The notes beneath the pieces are model-generated. The model was not told the origin of the DNA. It saw nothing but the letters and a program-made list of their open reading frames with translations, and searched no databases. A stretch of 11,216 nucleotides of DNA from Verrucomicrobiia bacterium (GTDB lineage: Bacteria; Verrucomicrobiota; Verrucomicrobiia; Verrucomicrobiales; Akkermansiaceae), in assembly GCA_947460915.1 (NCBI GenBank), contig CANHKJ010000074.1, positions 1 to 11,216 of the forward strand, read 5' to 3'. The translations under genes were made by a program, and so were the position numbers. Positions 1 to 6,244 of this stretch are shown here, piece by piece; the stretch's first letter is position 1, and each line of letters starts with the position of its first letter.

Positions 1-399
1 GGGATCTTCGAGTGCCAATTTCGCGACGTTTTGTGGATGGAAGCCATCGACGTCTTTGCGGGGATCGATGGTGCGGATGATTTCTTCTTCGTCGATGTGC
101 TTCGGCGGTGGGCTCTGGACGAGGATGCCGTGGATAGCGGGATCGTTGTTGAGATCGCGCACGACTTGCATGAGTTCCTCTTGGCTGGTGCTGGCGGGGA
201 GGACAATTTTTTGGGAGAAAATGCCGAGATCACCGCAGGTTTTGACTTTGGAGCCGACGTAAACTTGGGAGGCTGGATCTTCGCCTACGAGGACAACAGC
301 GAGGCCAGGCTGAATGCCTTGGGCGGTGAGGGCGTGAACTTCTTGGCGGCATTCGGCAAGAACAGTGGCGGCTACGGCTTTTCCGTCGATGAGATTCAT
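1..399 (-). CDS. folD: Bifunctional methylenetetrahydrofolate dehydrogenase / methenyltetrahydrofolate cyclohydrolase FolD (5' part, truncated by window edge)
   Basis: FolD interconverts 5,10-methylene-THF and 10-formyl-THF in the cytosol (NADP-dependent dehydrogenase plus cyclohydrolase), feeding purine and formyl-Met synthesis. The 133 visible residues start at the ATG at 399 and contain the N-terminal catalytic domain: 'PGLAVVLVGEDPAS' at 31-44, the YxxxK signature Y47-K51 (Lys51 corresponds to the catalytic lysine), 'GILVQSPPP' at 91-99 with the active-site Gln95, and 'KDVDGFHP' at 115-122 with Asp118. Most FolDs read QLPLP where this one has QSPPP. The family is about 285 residues, so the Rossmann NADP-binding half lies beyond the left edge. 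No Shine-Dalgarno motif precedes the ATG. The nearest upstream gene is the acyltransferase 150 bp away on the same strand, with a repeat in between, so folD may have its own promoter. Confidence 0.95.
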   Translation of the reverse strand, partial: MNLIDGKAVAATVLAECRQEVHALTAQGIQPGLAVVLVGEDPASQVYVGSKVKTCGDLGIFSQKIVLPASTSQEELMQVVRDLNNDPAIHGILVQSPPPKHIDEEEIIRTIDPRKDVDGFHPQNVAKLALEDP

Positions 400-462
400 G
401 GTGTGTTGTATTCTGATTGGTATTTGTGATGGGGCGTCTTCGCTGAAAAAAATCGGGAAACC

Positions 463-528
463 ACAGATTTCGCAGATGGCGCTGATTTTTGAAAGCTTTT
501 GACGACGGATTTTACGGATGAAACGGAT
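463..528. repeat. Degenerate 9-nt-periodic repeat between folD and the acyltransferase gene
   Basis: Two clusters of three units each lie about 20 nt apart. The left cluster has CAGAT at 464 and 473 and CTGAT at 482. The right cluster has ACGGAT at 505, 514 and 523. Within both clusters the units repeat every 9 nt exactly. Read on the minus strand, the right cluster is ATCCGTTTCATCCGTAAAAT followed by a third ATCCGT. Translated on that strand it gives a 'SVSSVKSVV'-like string, which I recall as a typical spurious translation of dispersed intergenic repeats in many Gram-negative genomes. It is noncoding here and lies just upstream of folD. Function unknown. Confidence 0.6.
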
Positions 529-549
529 TTTAGAAAATGAAAAATGGGG

Positions 550-1281
550 CTATGATGGTTGAACTGATGATGAGGGGATGGATAAGTTGGCTTCGATTTG
601 GGTGCGCAGGGTTTCCATTTCCTCCTCGCTGCATTTGCGAGGGATGAAGTAGGGGGTATCGATGGAAAGGTAGAGCGTGGAAAAAGGTTTGGGGATCTCG
701 AAGTTATCCCAGGTTTTGAGTTTCCACGAAGAAGAGCAATGCACGCGGAGGGGGAGAATGGGGACGCCGGTGAGCTGGGCGAGCTTGAGGGGGCCGAGCT
801 GAAGGATGCGATGTGGGCCGCGCGGGCCATCAGGGGTGATGCAAATGTCCTTGCCGGCATCGAGCGTTTTTTTCAGTTCGATGAGTGCCGCGGTGCCGCG
901 ACGTGAGGATGAGCCGCGCACGGATTGCACATCAAAGGTGCTCATGGTATGCTCGATGATGGCTCCATCTTTGCTGGCACTGGTCAAAGCGACAAGCGGC
1001 ATGGGGCGAGGGCAGCAATGAATCCAAGCGGCAGTGGCGGGGATGATTTGGCCGTGCCAAAAAATGAGGATCACTGAGCTATCGAGCGCATCAAATGACT
1101 CGGGGCGTTCGAAGCGGATGCGCAGGGTGCGCGAGAGAAGTTGGATGAGGTAGCCGACGAGTGTGCCGATGATTTTTTCCTTCGTTCCTCCTTGGATGGC
1201 GGATTTTTTCTGTGCCGATGTTGCATCCGCTACAAGGGCGGAAGAGGGGGAGGAAGATGGTTGTGTTGAGGTGTCGGGCAT
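550..1281 (-). CDS. Lysophospholipid acyltransferase-like protein (DUF374 family)
   Basis: A 243-residue protein of the DUF374 branch of the LPLAT/PlsC superfamily, expected to transfer an acyl chain from acyl-CoA or acyl-ACP onto a lipid or glycolipid at the inner face of the cytoplasmic membrane. The acceptor cannot be read from sequence. The family blocks are in order: a hydrophobic segment around 37-52, 'FWHGQ' at 74-78 carrying the probable catalytic His76, 'SASKDGAII' at 101-109, 'RGSSSRRG' at 122-129 and 'DGPRGP' at 151-156. The first 35 residues are Ser/Thr/Ala-rich and low in complexity and look poorly conserved, but there is no later Met before the conserved region, so I keep the ATG at 1281. 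No strong ribosome-binding site precedes it. Such proteins often belong to lipid A or envelope-lipid pathways in Gram-negatives. Here the neighbours are folD and thiL, which gives no functional hint. Confidence 0.88.
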   Translation of the reverse strand: MPDTSTQPSSSPSSALVADATSAQKKSAIQGGTKEKIIGTLVGYLIQLLSRTLRIRFERPESFDALDSSVILIFWHGQIIPATAAWIHCCPRPMPLVALTSASKDGAIIEHTMSTFDVQSVRGSSSRRGTAALIELKKTLDAGKDICITPDGPRGPHRILQLGPLKLAQLTGVPILPLRVHCSSSWKLKTWDNFEIPKPFSTLYLSIDTPYFIPRKCSEEEMETLRTQIEANLSIPSSSVQPS

Positions 1282-1441
1282 TTAGAGGAATCCAGCGGGA
1301 TGAAGGGTATCGACGAGGTATTGTTGGCGCGAGATGAGATCCTGTTAGTGGTTGTGTATTGGGCTTGCAACGCGGGCGCGGGTAGATTTGCTGATTGATG
1401 CTCGTTTGGCAAGTTTGCGTTCGGGCAATCAGGAAAAAATT
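1282..1441 (-). other. 160-bp intergenic region upstream of the acyltransferase gene
   Basis: No RNA gene, terminator hairpin or convincing gene is visible. On the minus strand a weak promoter-like pair can be drawn: TTGCAA (1370-1365), a 17-bp spacer, then TAACAG (1347-1342). The second box matches the -10 consensus at only 3 of 6 positions, so this is weak. A short start-less open frame ends in TAA immediately before the acyltransferase ATG and is discussed in the findings. Confidence 0.4.
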
Positions 1442-2347
1442 TCAGCGCTCTGCGGCGAAGTGATCCCACCCACCTTTGACTTGCATGCTCTCGTCAATTC
1501 GAACGATGGTGCCCACGCGCGTGATGGGAGTATCGGGAAATGCGAGACACCATTGTTGCTTGAGTTGGGAGATACGATCTGGATTGACAGTAAAAAGAAG
1601 CTCATAATCTTCGCCATCGTTGAGAGCTTGCGTAGTAGTGCAACCTGGGTGACAGGGTAAGTTGCTGAAATCCAGTTGGTAGCCTAGTCCAGATGCCGCA
1701 GCGAGGCGTGGTAGGTCTTTGGCTAATCCATCGGATAAGTCCATCATGGCGCTGGGAAAATTTTGACTTGTGAGCCAGTCGGCCTCATGCAGTCGCGGTG
1801 TGATATCGAGATGCCGACCCGCGATTGAACCGCCGAGCCGACCTGTGACGAAAATCTCATCGCCCTGTCTAGCGGTCGAGCGCAGGGTCAGTTGGGATTT
1901 TTTCACGCATCCCGTGGCGGCGACGGAGATCATGAGTGAACCACCATCGGGAATGCTGGTGGTTTCCCCGCCGCAGAGCGTGCCTCCGTAGGTTTGCAGA
2001 CATGCACCCATTCCTATGTAAAGTTCTTCGAGCTTTTCCACCGAGTAAGATTTCGGGATGCCCAAGGTGACCAAAAACCATTGCGGGCGACCACCCATGG
2101 CGGCGAAGTCGCTGACGACACGGGCGATGGCTTTCCAGCCAATTCGCCTTGCGTCATCGGTGGGAAAAAAATGCACGCTTTCCACAATCGCATCCGTTTT
2201 GAGCAATTGCCAGTGGTCGTCATCAAGTGGGGCCACGGCGCAATCGTCGCCAGGACCAGTGTTGAGCGCAGAAGGAACGAGCGGTATTTTTCCCAACAAA
2301 CGTTGGATTAAAGCATCTTCGCTAATGTCTTTGACTTTCAGGCTCAT
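1442..2347 (-). CDS. thiL: Thiamine-monophosphate kinase ThiL
   Basis: ThiL phosphorylates thiamine monophosphate to thiamine diphosphate with ATP, the last step of cofactor biosynthesis, in the cytosol. The 301-residue protein has the AIRS/PurM-like fold signatures: the Mg-ATP site 'GPGDDCAV' at 31-38, 'TDAIVESVHF' at 51-60 with substrate-contacting acidic and His residues, 'ARVVSDFAAMGG' at 75-86, 'GGETTS' at 126-131 (many ThiLs have GGDT here), 'GDEIFVTGRLGGS' at 162-174, 'MMDLSDGLAKDL' at 201-212 and 'NDGEDYELLFT' at 243-253. Length is slightly below the usual 310-330. Its ATG overlaps the stop of the upstream membrane protease gene by 4 nt (ATGA at 2347-2344), which indicates co-transcription and probably translational coupling. 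I see no TPP riboswitch and no other thi gene, so it is a stand-alone salvage or final-step gene here. Confidence 0.95.
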   Translation of the reverse strand: MSLKVKDISEDALIQRLLGKIPLVPSALNTGPGDDCAVAPLDDDHWQLLKTDAIVESVHFFPTDDARRIGWKAIARVVSDFAAMGGRPQWFLVTLGIPKSYSVEKLEELYIGMGACLQTYGGTLCGGETTSIPDGGSLMISVAATGCVKKSQLTLRSTARQGDEIFVTGRLGGSIAGRHLDITPRLHEADWLTSQNFPSAMMDLSDGLAKDLPRLAAASGLGYQLDFSNLPCHPGCTTTQALNDGEDYELLFTVNPDRISQLKQQWCLAFPDTPITRVGTIVRIDESMQVKGGWDHFAAER

Positions 2348-3396
2348 GCGGTTTCGGGGAGATCAATGAGTCCTGATCGAGCCGCCAGTTGCATCAGCAC
2401 GGTGGCGGAATTGAAGCAGAAATGAATGCTAATGGGTGCTAGGATGGAGCCAGTCTTTTCGTAGGAATAGGCCATGATCATGCCGAGCAAAAAAAGCGGA
2501 AGCATGAGGGGAACATTGCCATGGCCTGCGGCAAAGACGAGGGATGAAAAAAGCATGCCGATCCCGATACCGCTGAATTTTTTTGCCACGGGGTAGAGGT
2601 AACCACGGAAAATGACTTCTTCGGCAATCGGGGCCACAATTGCAGCGGAAAAGGCCATCAGGCCGACTGCGAGATTGTCTGTGCTCTCGCGCAGCAGCTT
2701 TACGGCATCTTGTGTGCTGTTTCCGCCCGAGATGCTTTCCATAAATTTCACGTAGCCAGAAACTTGAAGTATCGCGAGCACGATCCACATGCCCAGGACG
2801 GTGGACGGTCCAATCCAAAAAACGTGATACCATTGTTTCCAGCGCAAACCAAGCCACTGAACTGGCTTGATGCGCCACCAGACGATCATGACGACCATCA
2901 AAACGAGAAACGTGAAAATGAGAATATTCGAGATCAAAATGTCTGCACTGAGCGTTGGCGACGCGCCCGAGGAATCAACCATTGAGCTTGATAGCCCAAA
3001 GCCCGAGAAAATCAAAAATACCAGAGCGAGACCTGCCAGATCGATGGGGCGACACCAGTCGCAAAAAATCCCCCAGCGCGTCGTTCCCGGCAGCGGTGGA
3101 GGTGTCGGATGGGTGAAGGCAGTTTGGGGCGCTTGATAAATCGGGAAATCCGACGATATCGGGGGCGGCTCAGTGATTTCAGTCGATTCAATCGGCTCAG
3201 AAGTTGTTAGCAAGGGCTGTGGAGTCTGCTTTTGTGGGAGCATGGTTGCTTGAGCTTGGCGCGATGGACGCTTAAGTGACTGTACGACACAGCCGATGAG
3301 AAAAATTCCTAAAGCCACGGCAAAAATGGCTAAGAGCAGCAAAGTCGTGATGCTGAACGGTGAAGATGCGGTCTCGGTCACGCCGGAGCATAGCAT
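2344..3396 (-). CDS. CPBP-family intramembrane glutamic endopeptidase (CAAX/Abi-like) with N-terminal anchor and Pro-rich linker
   Basis: A 350-residue integral membrane protein. The conserved CPBP (PF02517-type) core occupies about 235-340 and holds all three family motifs: 'EEVIFRG' at 259-265 (Glu259, Glu260, Arg264), 'FAAGHGN' at 288-294 (His292) and 'HFCFN' at 325-329 (His325, Asn329). These place catalytic Glu/His residues inside the membrane. Further hydrophobic helices lie around 117-136, 152-174 and 192-212. In front of the core there is an extra helix at about 15-38 followed by a Pro/Thr/Ser/Glu-rich linker (44-108), which resembles a tethered extension and is not part of the usual family domain. 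The start is the ATG at 3396; a second ATG at 3391 is out of frame. The gene is divergent from the receptor kinase across 116 bp and is coupled to thiL by the 4-nt overlap. Substrate unknown: family members act in prenyl-protein processing, bacteriocin immunity or protein release. Confidence 0.88.
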   Translation of the reverse strand: MLCSGVTETASSPFSITTLLLLAIFAVALGIFLIGCVVQSLKRPSRQAQATMLPQKQTPQPLLTTSEPIESTEITEPPPISSDFPIYQAPQTAFTHPTPPPLPGTTRWGIFCDWCRPIDLAGLALVFLIFSGFGLSSSMVDSSGASPTLSADILISNILIFTFLVLMVVMIVWWRIKPVQWLGLRWKQWYHVFWIGPSTVLGMWIVLAILQVSGYVKFMESISGGNSTQDAVKLLRESTDNLAVGLMAFSAAIVAPIAEEVIFRGYLYPVAKKFSGIGIGMLFSSLVFAAGHGNVPLMLPLFLLGMIMAYSYEKTGSILAPISIHFCFNSATVLMQLAARSGLIDLPETA

Positions 3397-3512
3397 TGGT
3401 AAAGATTTGCTGCCAGTTCATTTTAAAGGGTTGCTTTTTTTTCTGCTCTGAGCTTGAATTTCAGCGCACTTTGGAAAGAATCTTGCTACGTAACCCGTAA
3501 CCTCAACACACA
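3397..3512. promoter_or_regulatory. Divergent intergenic region between the CPBP protease and receptor kinase genes
   Basis: This 116-bp AT-richer stretch must carry the promoters of both divergent units, unless the genes are read from further away. On the plus strand the best candidate I see is TTGAAT (3454-3459), a 16-bp spacer, then AAGAAT (3476-3481), each 4 of 6 to the sigma70 consensus and 31 bp before the kinase GTG. I do not see a good minus-strand promoter. There is no obvious operator palindrome here. An in-frame TAA at 3498-3500 limits how far upstream the kinase can start. Confidence 0.35.
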
Positions 3513-6224
3513 GTGGAACTTACACCATTTACCCCGCCCTCCTTGGAGACGCTTAACGAGCAGCTCCCAGCATATCTTTTTATCGATTTCATTGCCCAAG
3601 GTGGCATGGGAGCCGTTTACCGTGCCAAACAAATCTCGCTGGATCGAGAAGTTGCGGTAAAAATTCTGCCCCGTGAGCTCAGCGCTGATCCTGAGTTCCG
3701 CGTATCATTTCAGACTGAAGCACGAGCGATGGCGCGGCTCAATCATCCGAATTTGATTGCAATTTATGATTCGGGAGATGTTGATGGAATGCTTTACATC
3801 GCCATGGAATACGTGCCAGGCAAGTCCTTGTATCACTCGGCGTGGAACACACAGATTGATCGGGATGAAGCAAGCCGCATCATCATCGGCATCTGCGAGG
3901 GCCTCAGTCATGCTCACGAAAATGGCATCATTCACCGCGACATCAAGCCCGCGAATATATTGCTCACCACCAAGGCCATTCCTAAGATTGGTGACTTCGG
4001 GCTCGCTCAAGCGATCGGAGTCAAGCACGAGGGCATCGTTATGGGCACCCCGGGCTATTCTGCTCCGGAGGTTTTGTCGCATCCCGAACGCGCTGACCGC
4101 CGTTCCGATCTCTTTGCTGTCGGGGTCATGCTTCATGAATTACTGACGGCCGTCAAGCCTGAGCCCAATGTGCTGCCTTCCTCGCTTTGCAATTGCGGTT
4201 CAGATTTTGACCTCGTCATTCAACGTGCTACTCATCCGAATCCGGTCATGCGCTATCCGGATGCTGACTCCATGGCCAATGCGATCCGCGAGGCTTTAAA
4301 GTCATCCCCAGGTAAAGCTGCTCGCAATCTAGCTCCTTCGTCGCGACCTCTGCCAGGGAAAATGCCCAAAGCAGCCCCGATGCAAAAAGCCGTCGTGGTG
4401 CAAAAGCCCGTGGTCGTTACCGCAGCTGCTCCCGAAAGTTCTCCATCGACTCTGGCAACACCGCCAAGAAATCTCACAATTTCATCAGATGATGAAGCAG
4501 ATGACGATAATGTTCTTCCGCCGCTTGATCTTCCTTCGACGAACTCCAATTGGCCATTGGTGCGTAACATGCTCATCATTGCCGCTCTGCTCGTCGTTTT
4601 GGTATTTGTTTACCAAAAATTGGAGATTCACAAAGATACGGTCGCGAAGAGGGAGCATGAGCATAATCTCAAGATCAAAGAAGAGGAAATGCGTCGCCGT
4701 AGCGAAGCTGAACAGGCAATGAAAATTCCTGATCAGCCTAAGGTTGTCGCGGGAGATAATTCCATTGCTAGCAATGGAATTCCTGAGAAAATGGTCCCTA
4801 CTCCGCCGAAGGTTGAGACTCCGATGGAGTCGCTCGAAAGATTGCAATACGCACTATCCAAGGGGGAACGTGCCGAAATGCCTGTGGGTGTCAAACGTCG
4901 TGGAGAGCTGGATTTTTTCCTCGTTACACAAGAAATGACTTGGGACCAAGCGCTCGAATTTGCGGAAGATCACGGCGCGCACATTGCTCTTCCTCAAAGT
5001 GACGATTCACTCACTCTGCTAGGATCCATGTTGCAAAACAGCGAAACCATTTGGCTTGGCGCGGGATTGACTGGCCGCGATCAGTGGACCTTGCTCGATG
5101 GCACGGCGTGGAGTTTTGAGAAAACGCCGCCAGGTATTGGTTCTTTTGCCACACTCTCCTATCTTGGTAACGTCAAAGCAGCAGAGGGACATCGTAAGCT
5201 GCCGTTCGTCATGGCATGGCATCGTGATGGCTCGAATCCTTCTTCGCTCGCTGCGATTCTCCAAAACACGAAAAAATCCTTAGTTACGGATCAACCCATC
5301 TATCCTCCTGGCACGATGGTTCAGGATAGCCGACACTTTTTGCCAATCGTTCGGAAAATGACTCGCCTGGAAGCTGCTGAATTCGCCGCTCGCTCTGGCG
5401 CGCACATCGCAGCACTTAGCACTAAGGAGGAAAACTACTGGGTCAAGGATCACTTGCAAAATCTGGAAGCAGAGGCTGGCATTTGGTTGGCAGGCGAAAA
5501 GATTGGTGGCGTCTGGACATGGGCCACCAAGGAACCATGGACTTATGCGGATTGGGCTTCCAAGAATCTGGACGACGATGAGGCCGCCTCCGCCATGGTC
5601 TATCGCCCCGGTAAAGGTTGGCTCAATTTGTCTCCCGAGGAAGAAGCTGATGGCGTGTTACTTGAGTGGAGCAAGGATGCGAAGACCCAGTCCGCCGACC
5701 AAGCTACCATTGATACTGGCGCTCCCGATGTTGCTGGATTGATCACCAAGGCCCGAGAACTCGTCGTCGCTGCTGATAAGGAGCGCAATGCGAATTTGGC
5801 AGCCAATATGAAGGATTTTAAATGGGATCTCGAGGTCTGGCTCGGTCAACTTAAACCACTGATTCAGGTGCAATGGAAAATGCCCGTGCAAATCATCATG
5901 ACGACTTGCAAAGGTGATCGCGTGCCACCCGCAGAAGAAATTACCGCAGCAGTCGAGGAGAATTATGACGATGGAGATGCTCCGGAAATGAACCCAGACA
6001 TTGTCAAATTCCACACCTACAACTTTACCAAGCAAAAGGAAATCGATGCCGCATTCCTGCTGCGTTGCGGACGCATCCGTGATGCATACCTCGTCAAGCT
6101 TAAGGAAATGGGATCTGCTGCACTAAAAGCTGGCCAACAAGATCTCGTTCGCCAACTGAAAGAATATCTCGAAGATGCCGAGGACGTCGAGCAATGGACT
6201 GAATCCTTACTCGAAGAGGAATAA
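3513..6224 (+). CDS. Transmembrane Ser/Thr protein kinase with two extracytoplasmic C-type-lectin-like domains
   Basis: A 903-residue PknB/Hanks-type kinase. Cytoplasmic catalytic domain, about 22-262: glycine loop 'AQGGMGAVY' at 28-36 (first loop Gly replaced by Ala), VAVK Lys50, helix-C Glu69, 'HRDIKPANIL' at 141-150 (Asp143, Lys145, Asn148), DFG at 161-163 and APE at 184-186. All residues needed for activity are present. A linker (263-346) is Pro/Ala-rich with an acidic patch at 325-333. One transmembrane helix follows at about 348-367, then a charged coiled-coil-like segment (370-404), two related C-type-lectin-like domains (about 461-570 and 604-721, no cysteines) and an unassigned, probably helical region (730-903). 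The start is GTG at 3513: an in-frame stop lies 12 nt upstream and no ATG occurs before the glycine loop. No Shine-Dalgarno motif is seen. The OmpA-family gene follows after 20 bp. Likely role: envelope or ligand sensing coupled to cytoplasmic phosphorylation. The ligand is unknown. Confidence 0.93.
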   Translation: MELTPFTPPSLETLNEQLPAYLFIDFIAQGGMGAVYRAKQISLDREVAVKILPRELSADPEFRVSFQTEARAMARLNHPNLIAIYDSGDVDGMLYIAMEYVPGKSLYHSAWNTQIDRDEASRIIIGICEGLSHAHENGIIHRDIKPANILLTTKAIPKIGDFGLAQAIGVKHEGIVMGTPGYSAPEVLSHPERADRRSDLFAVGVMLHELLTAVKPEPNVLPSSLCNCGSDFDLVIQRATHPNPVMRYPDADSMANAIREALKSSPGKAARNLAPSSRPLPGKMPKAAPMQKAVVVQKPVVVTAAAPESSPSTLATPPRNLTISSDDEADDDNVLPPLDLPSTNSNWPLVRNMLIIAALLVVLVFVYQKLEIHKDTVAKREHEHNLKIKEEEMRRRSEAEQAMKIPDQPKVVAGDNSIASNGIPEKMVPTPPKVETPMESLERLQYALSKGERAEMPVGVKRRGELDFFLVTQEMTWDQALEFAEDHGAHIALPQSDDSLTLLGSMLQNSETIWLGAGLTGRDQWTLLDGTAWSFEKTPPGIGSFATLSYLGNVKAAEGHRKLPFVMAWHRDGSNPSSLAAILQNTKKSLVTDQPIYPPGTMVQDSRHFLPIVRKMTRLEAAEFAARSGAHIAALSTKEENYWVKDHLQNLEAEAGIWLAGEKIGGVWTWATKEPWTYADWASKNLDDDEAASAMVYRPGKGWLNLSPEEEADGVLLEWSKDAKTQSADQATIDTGAPDVAGLITKARELVVAADKERNANLAANMKDFKWDLEVWLGQLKPLIQVQWKMPVQIIMTTCKGDRVPPAEEITAAVEENYDDGDAPEMNPDIVKFHTYNFTKQKEIDAAFLLRCGRIRDAYLVKLKEMGSAALKAGQQDLVRQLKEYLEDAEDVEQWTESLLEEE
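4758..4781. repeat. Perfect 24-bp palindrome inside the kinase gene
   Basis: The left half-site is AATTCCATTGCT and the right half is its exact reverse complement with no spacer. The match ends at 4757/4782. It encodes residues around 416-423 of the kinase, 'NSIASNGI', in the linker between the membrane segment and the first lectin-like domain. Because it is perfectly symmetric and in register, the opposite strand reads the same peptide. It could be a protein-binding site, a cruciform or mRNA hairpin, or chance. Confidence 0.75.
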
Positions 6225-6244
6225 CACCTGAACTACGATCAATC

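Noticed and set aside
31..429. Long plus-strand open frame of 132 codons at the left edge
   Set aside because: It lies opposite folD, whose conserved catalytic motifs are on the minus strand. The plus-strand translation has no family features.
396..860. Minus-strand open frame of 154 codons overlapping the acyltransferase 3' end
   Set aside because: It is out of frame with the acyltransferase and its end is the meaningless translation of the 9-nt repeat ('SVSSVKSVV').
1810..2370. Several plus- and minus-strand open frames of 70-105 codons across thiL
   Set aside because: All are alternative frames of thiL, whose motifs run continuously along the minus strand.
4485..4847. Minus-strand open frame inside the kinase gene, containing the palindrome
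   Set aside because: It is antisense to a well-supported kinase. The shared 'NSIASNGI' peptide is only a result of the palindrome's symmetry.
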